Positions 60,666 through 64,000 of a DNA stretch of 64,000 bases are shown here, in pieces (position 1 is the stretch's first letter; every line of letters begins with the position of its first letter). The stretch is taken from NCBI GenBank assembly GCA_958298945.1, contig OY282610.1:30330167-30394166 (forward strand), in the 5' to 3' direction. The stretch comes from Atherix ibis (Eukaryota; Arthropoda; Insecta; Diptera; Athericidae). Made by a program: the position numbers and the translations under genes. The notes beneath the pieces are model-generated. The model was not told the DNA's origin. It saw only the letters and a list, made by a program, of their open reading frames with translations, and searched no databases.

Positions 60666-63600
60666 TTATATTTATATTTTGTTAATTATTTTATATAATG
60701 ACAAATTCGAAATAATACAATTAAATATAATTATTATGAGTTGCTAAGTTAAAAATATATTTTATTAAATTTAATTTTCTAAAAGCCCAAATTGGATGAC
60801 CTTTATAAGCTTTCAAATAAAACTATTTAATAAAAATATTTATAAAAGAAAAATTTTAAAAATTTAAATACTAAATTTAATATTATTAATATACTATAAA
60901 AGAAAATAATATATATTTTATAAAGTGTACATAAACTGCTTAAGGACATTTAAATATGTCTAAATAAATTTGTTCGGTTAATTTGCTACCAACAAGATGA
61001 TGGTTTTGTTTTGTTTTTTTTTTTTTATTCTAAGGAAGAACGAAACGTTTTTTTTATTCAATTTTTTTTTATCAAATCTTCAATATTTTTTTTTTATTCG
61101 CATGTATTTTGGTATAAAACTCTTGTTTTGCGAAAAGATAAGCTTGTCAAACTAGAGTTGACATCGAATTAAAAGATCAGTCAATATTTGGATTTTTTTT
61201 ACAGAATAAAATCCAAATATAAATGAAATGTTAGTGAAAAAGGAACAAAATTCACAAAAAGGACATTGTACGAACTGAACCATCAATAAATTCAATTGTA
61301 TTGTATTCGATACGCATTCAAATGGAAATTGGTTTTCGATAGGACGTGTTCATAGGACCAGAAAAATTTTGATTTCTTTTTCCTTTTACAAATGTTCATA
61401 AAAATTGTACAATTTTACAAAATATTCTACAATATATTCCTACATAAATATTATAAAAAATATGTTAACCAAAAAAAATATTTATATTGTAGAATATTAT
61501 GTTCAATCGATTTATTTAAGACATACACATAAGTGTTTATCAAATTTTTTTTTTGTTGTATTTATCCTTTTTTCAGGATTAATAAATTAATAGCATTTGA
61601 AATAATATTTTTCTTTCTACCAAATAATCGCTCTAATTTTTTGTTATTGTTACCAACAGATTTGATGAAAAATGCACAAATTTTCTGTATTAAAAAATTC
61701 TAGATATTTTTCCTATTTTATACCAAAAATAATACTCACTTTATTATGATGCTAATTATAGTATTTTAATTAGCACATTTATAGACATAATATTTATCAT
61801 TGAATAAAAAGTAAAATTGGAAAAGAAAAAATATAAAAAATATATATAAAATTTGGAAGAAAAAAAAATTTCAAGACTATTCAAATGAAATTAAATAAAA
61901 TGTAAAAGAAAGAACGAAATTTGTTCTATTAGAATTTTTTTCCAATAAAATACCCTTCAAAAGTATGTCATAAGAAACTATAATTTTTAACATACACATA
62001 AATATGTGTACATAAAACATCCCCCATTTTATACATAGTATTTGATATCATCACGAAATAATCATAAAACTTAAATCAGTCAAAGTTTATTTTACAACAT
62101 ACAAAAAGTAATATTAATGCAATAAAAGAAATACAAAATACACCATAAAAAAGCACAAACAAAAAAAAAAATTTAACGCCAAACATTCAATGAGTAAAAA
62201 TAAAAACATAAATTACTGATTTGTTACGCATATCAGATACTATAGAATAAGGATAATGAAAATATAAGTTATACTATACTGATATGGTTTTAATATGTCA
62301 AGAATGATAATAAAATTGCATAAATTTTTAGTAAAAGATATATAAAAATTGTAACTAAAAATAAAAACAAACTAAAAATATACCATAATTATAAAGTAAA
62401 TTGAATTTTTATGATTTTATGAGCAAAAACAGAAACTTTAAACAAAGTATGAGAAAATATTCTAAGGAATATATCCTACTAATAAAAATAACGCACATTT
62501 TCCACATAAAATCAGAAAAAGAAAATTCTTACCATCATTTCAGAACGAATTACGAGCAAACATGTTTCATTTCTGCATAATTTATTTATATATAAATACT
62601 GCTATTATATAAATGAGAAAATTAGTATATAGAAAGTCCTTTCCAATAATAACTAAAATCTACATTGTGTGTCGAATGAAAACAGCATGACTTAACATGC
62701 AATATATTCTTTAATAAAAGTTTAATTTCAAAAATTACTAAAATCTTCTTGTTACCATTTGTTGCGAAATTTTCGCATTCATCTATCTACAATACCATAG
62801 TGCAATAAATAGTCTAGCAAATCTTCTTCTATATAAAATACTCTTTATCTACTAATACATCTATCCGAATACAAAGCATATCTACAATATATATGGAATT
62901 AGGCATATTTATGTTTAAATATAAAAATTATATATTTTAGCTAAATACTCGTTATATTGTATTGTAGTATGTATTCGTTTTCATATATAGGACAAAATAG
63001 CGTACGAATCGGGCTTTTAAGTATAAATTCAAGTTATTGAATATCCCTAGACGACTATGTAAGGGAACGTTCAATATACCCGATGGGCACATTTGCTACA
63101 ATCAACAGTTGAGGCACTCTAGCAATAAATTTCATTCCTAAATTTGCGAAATTTTATAGACAAAATGTTTGTCGGATTAAGAGAAATATGAAAATTTCCA
63201 CATAAAATCTGTAATAAAATTAATAATAAATGAAAAAATAAGCCAGCATATAATAAACATTGAAAAATAGACGAAGAAAAAAATATATTAATGCGCAAAA
63301 AAAAAATATTAATAAAAAAAAAAAAAAAACAACATAAAAATCTGTTTTCGGAAAACACGTAAAATAATTTTTTTTTTTTCATACAATTTTTTATATAATT
63401 TCAAAATTATGGAATTAAAAAGAAGGAATTCTACAAAAAAAAGAAACTTTTTCATATTATTTTTTAATTTATTTTTAGGATTAAGATATGAATTATATTA
63501 AAAATTCAAATAATAAGTGGAAGGGAGAAAGAAAAAATACTTTCCCAATTCAGATTTATAACAAATTTGCTGGACTTTTAATGAGTCTAATGGCTTAGAT

Positions 63601-64000
63601 CTATCCGTCCATGCTGAACTTAGTTTTCAGCAAAACAAATTTTCCGACCACGACGCCAATTATGGTTGACTTTTGAAGCTGACCCAAAAATTTTCAAACC
63701 TTAAAAGTTTCAATGCTGACCTGATTTTGGATGGATAAAATTGTTAGACCACACGATTTAGTTTTGTTTACTTTTGAATAGTTCAGAAAGTAATTTCGTT
63801 TTTTCCCAATAGAGGACTTAATTGTATTTTTTAATATTTAAGCCGTATAATCATATGTATTTTGATAGCTGACATAACAAGGCTTGCTTGTAGAAAGTTC
63901 GATTGATTTTGCAGAGTAGTTTTTGGTTGATACCCTTTCAAATATGGAAAGTGAAAAACAGCATTTTTGGCATATCTTACTTTTTTACTATATAAAAGAT
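60666..64000. other. AT-rich non-coding DNA to the window end
   Basis: Extremely AT-rich with homopolymers. No gene recognised. The last 450 bp are slightly GC-richer (ccatgctgaacttag, cgaccacgacgcc near 63.6 kb), possibly the start of a new repeat or exon beyond the window. Confidence 0.55.

Noticed and set aside
63119..63382. Minus-strand 87-codon frame with Phe/Leu-rich segments as a membrane protein
   Set aside because: Derived from A/T homopolymers; no signal beyond composition.

Overview
The window looks like about 64 kb of AT-rich, gene-poor nuclear DNA from an insect. A brachyceran fly is the best guess, because of a close Mos1-type mariner, other mariner lineages, Jockey-clade and RNase H-bearing (I-group) non-LTR elements, and a low-GC background with short A/T runs. 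This is an inference from repeat content; no species-diagnostic gene is present. I find no complete host gene. The only host-like signals are a candidate 36-nt micro-exon at 11874-11909 (+) and an unrecognised open frame at 11050-11268 (-). The window could be the inside of a very large intron or a gene desert.

Almost everything recognisable is transposon-derived. Three DD34D mariners share tacgagggt-type ends: M1 (3750-5035, -), M2 (29893-31185, +) and M3 (41342-42545, -). M2 has an uninterrupted transposase frame with all three catalytic aspartates, but its ATG has become TTG. A Mos1-like mariner (17695-18937, +) has a long frame but an internal deletion that ruins the catalytic spacing. 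A fourth mariner (22520-23399, -) has become a fold-back with about 130-bp inverted ends. Smaller pieces are a DD41D-like element (28639-29495, +), a Tc1-like fragment (26026-26460, +) and mariner scraps at 7.65 and 11.4 kb (-).

One non-LTR family with RNase H and a CAA-rich 3' tail occurs as five decayed copies: 8638-9870 (-), 14098-15512 (+), 37975-38998 (+), 41268-42570 (+, split by M3) and 44710-45530 (+). A further RNase H scrap lies at 40070-40290. A Jockey-clade family left four RT remnants: 34985-35745 (-), 45690-46520 (+), 48480-49265 (+) and 57190-57860 (-). A candidate 1.04-kb terminal-inverted-repeat element of unknown superfamily lies at 36174-37224. A possible tRNA-derived SINE lies at 22085-22345, with a related partial copy near 55.2-55.6 kb.

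The most striking non-coding structure is a 2.8-kb tandem array at 51706-54538. A heterogeneous field of about 16-bp units passes directly into a very homogeneous field of 13-bp units, roughly 87 copies, and then into a short degenerate tail. No CRISPR array, bacterial-type operon, rRNA or intact tRNA was seen. The genes do not form a pathway; the window is a record of layered transposon insertion and decay.
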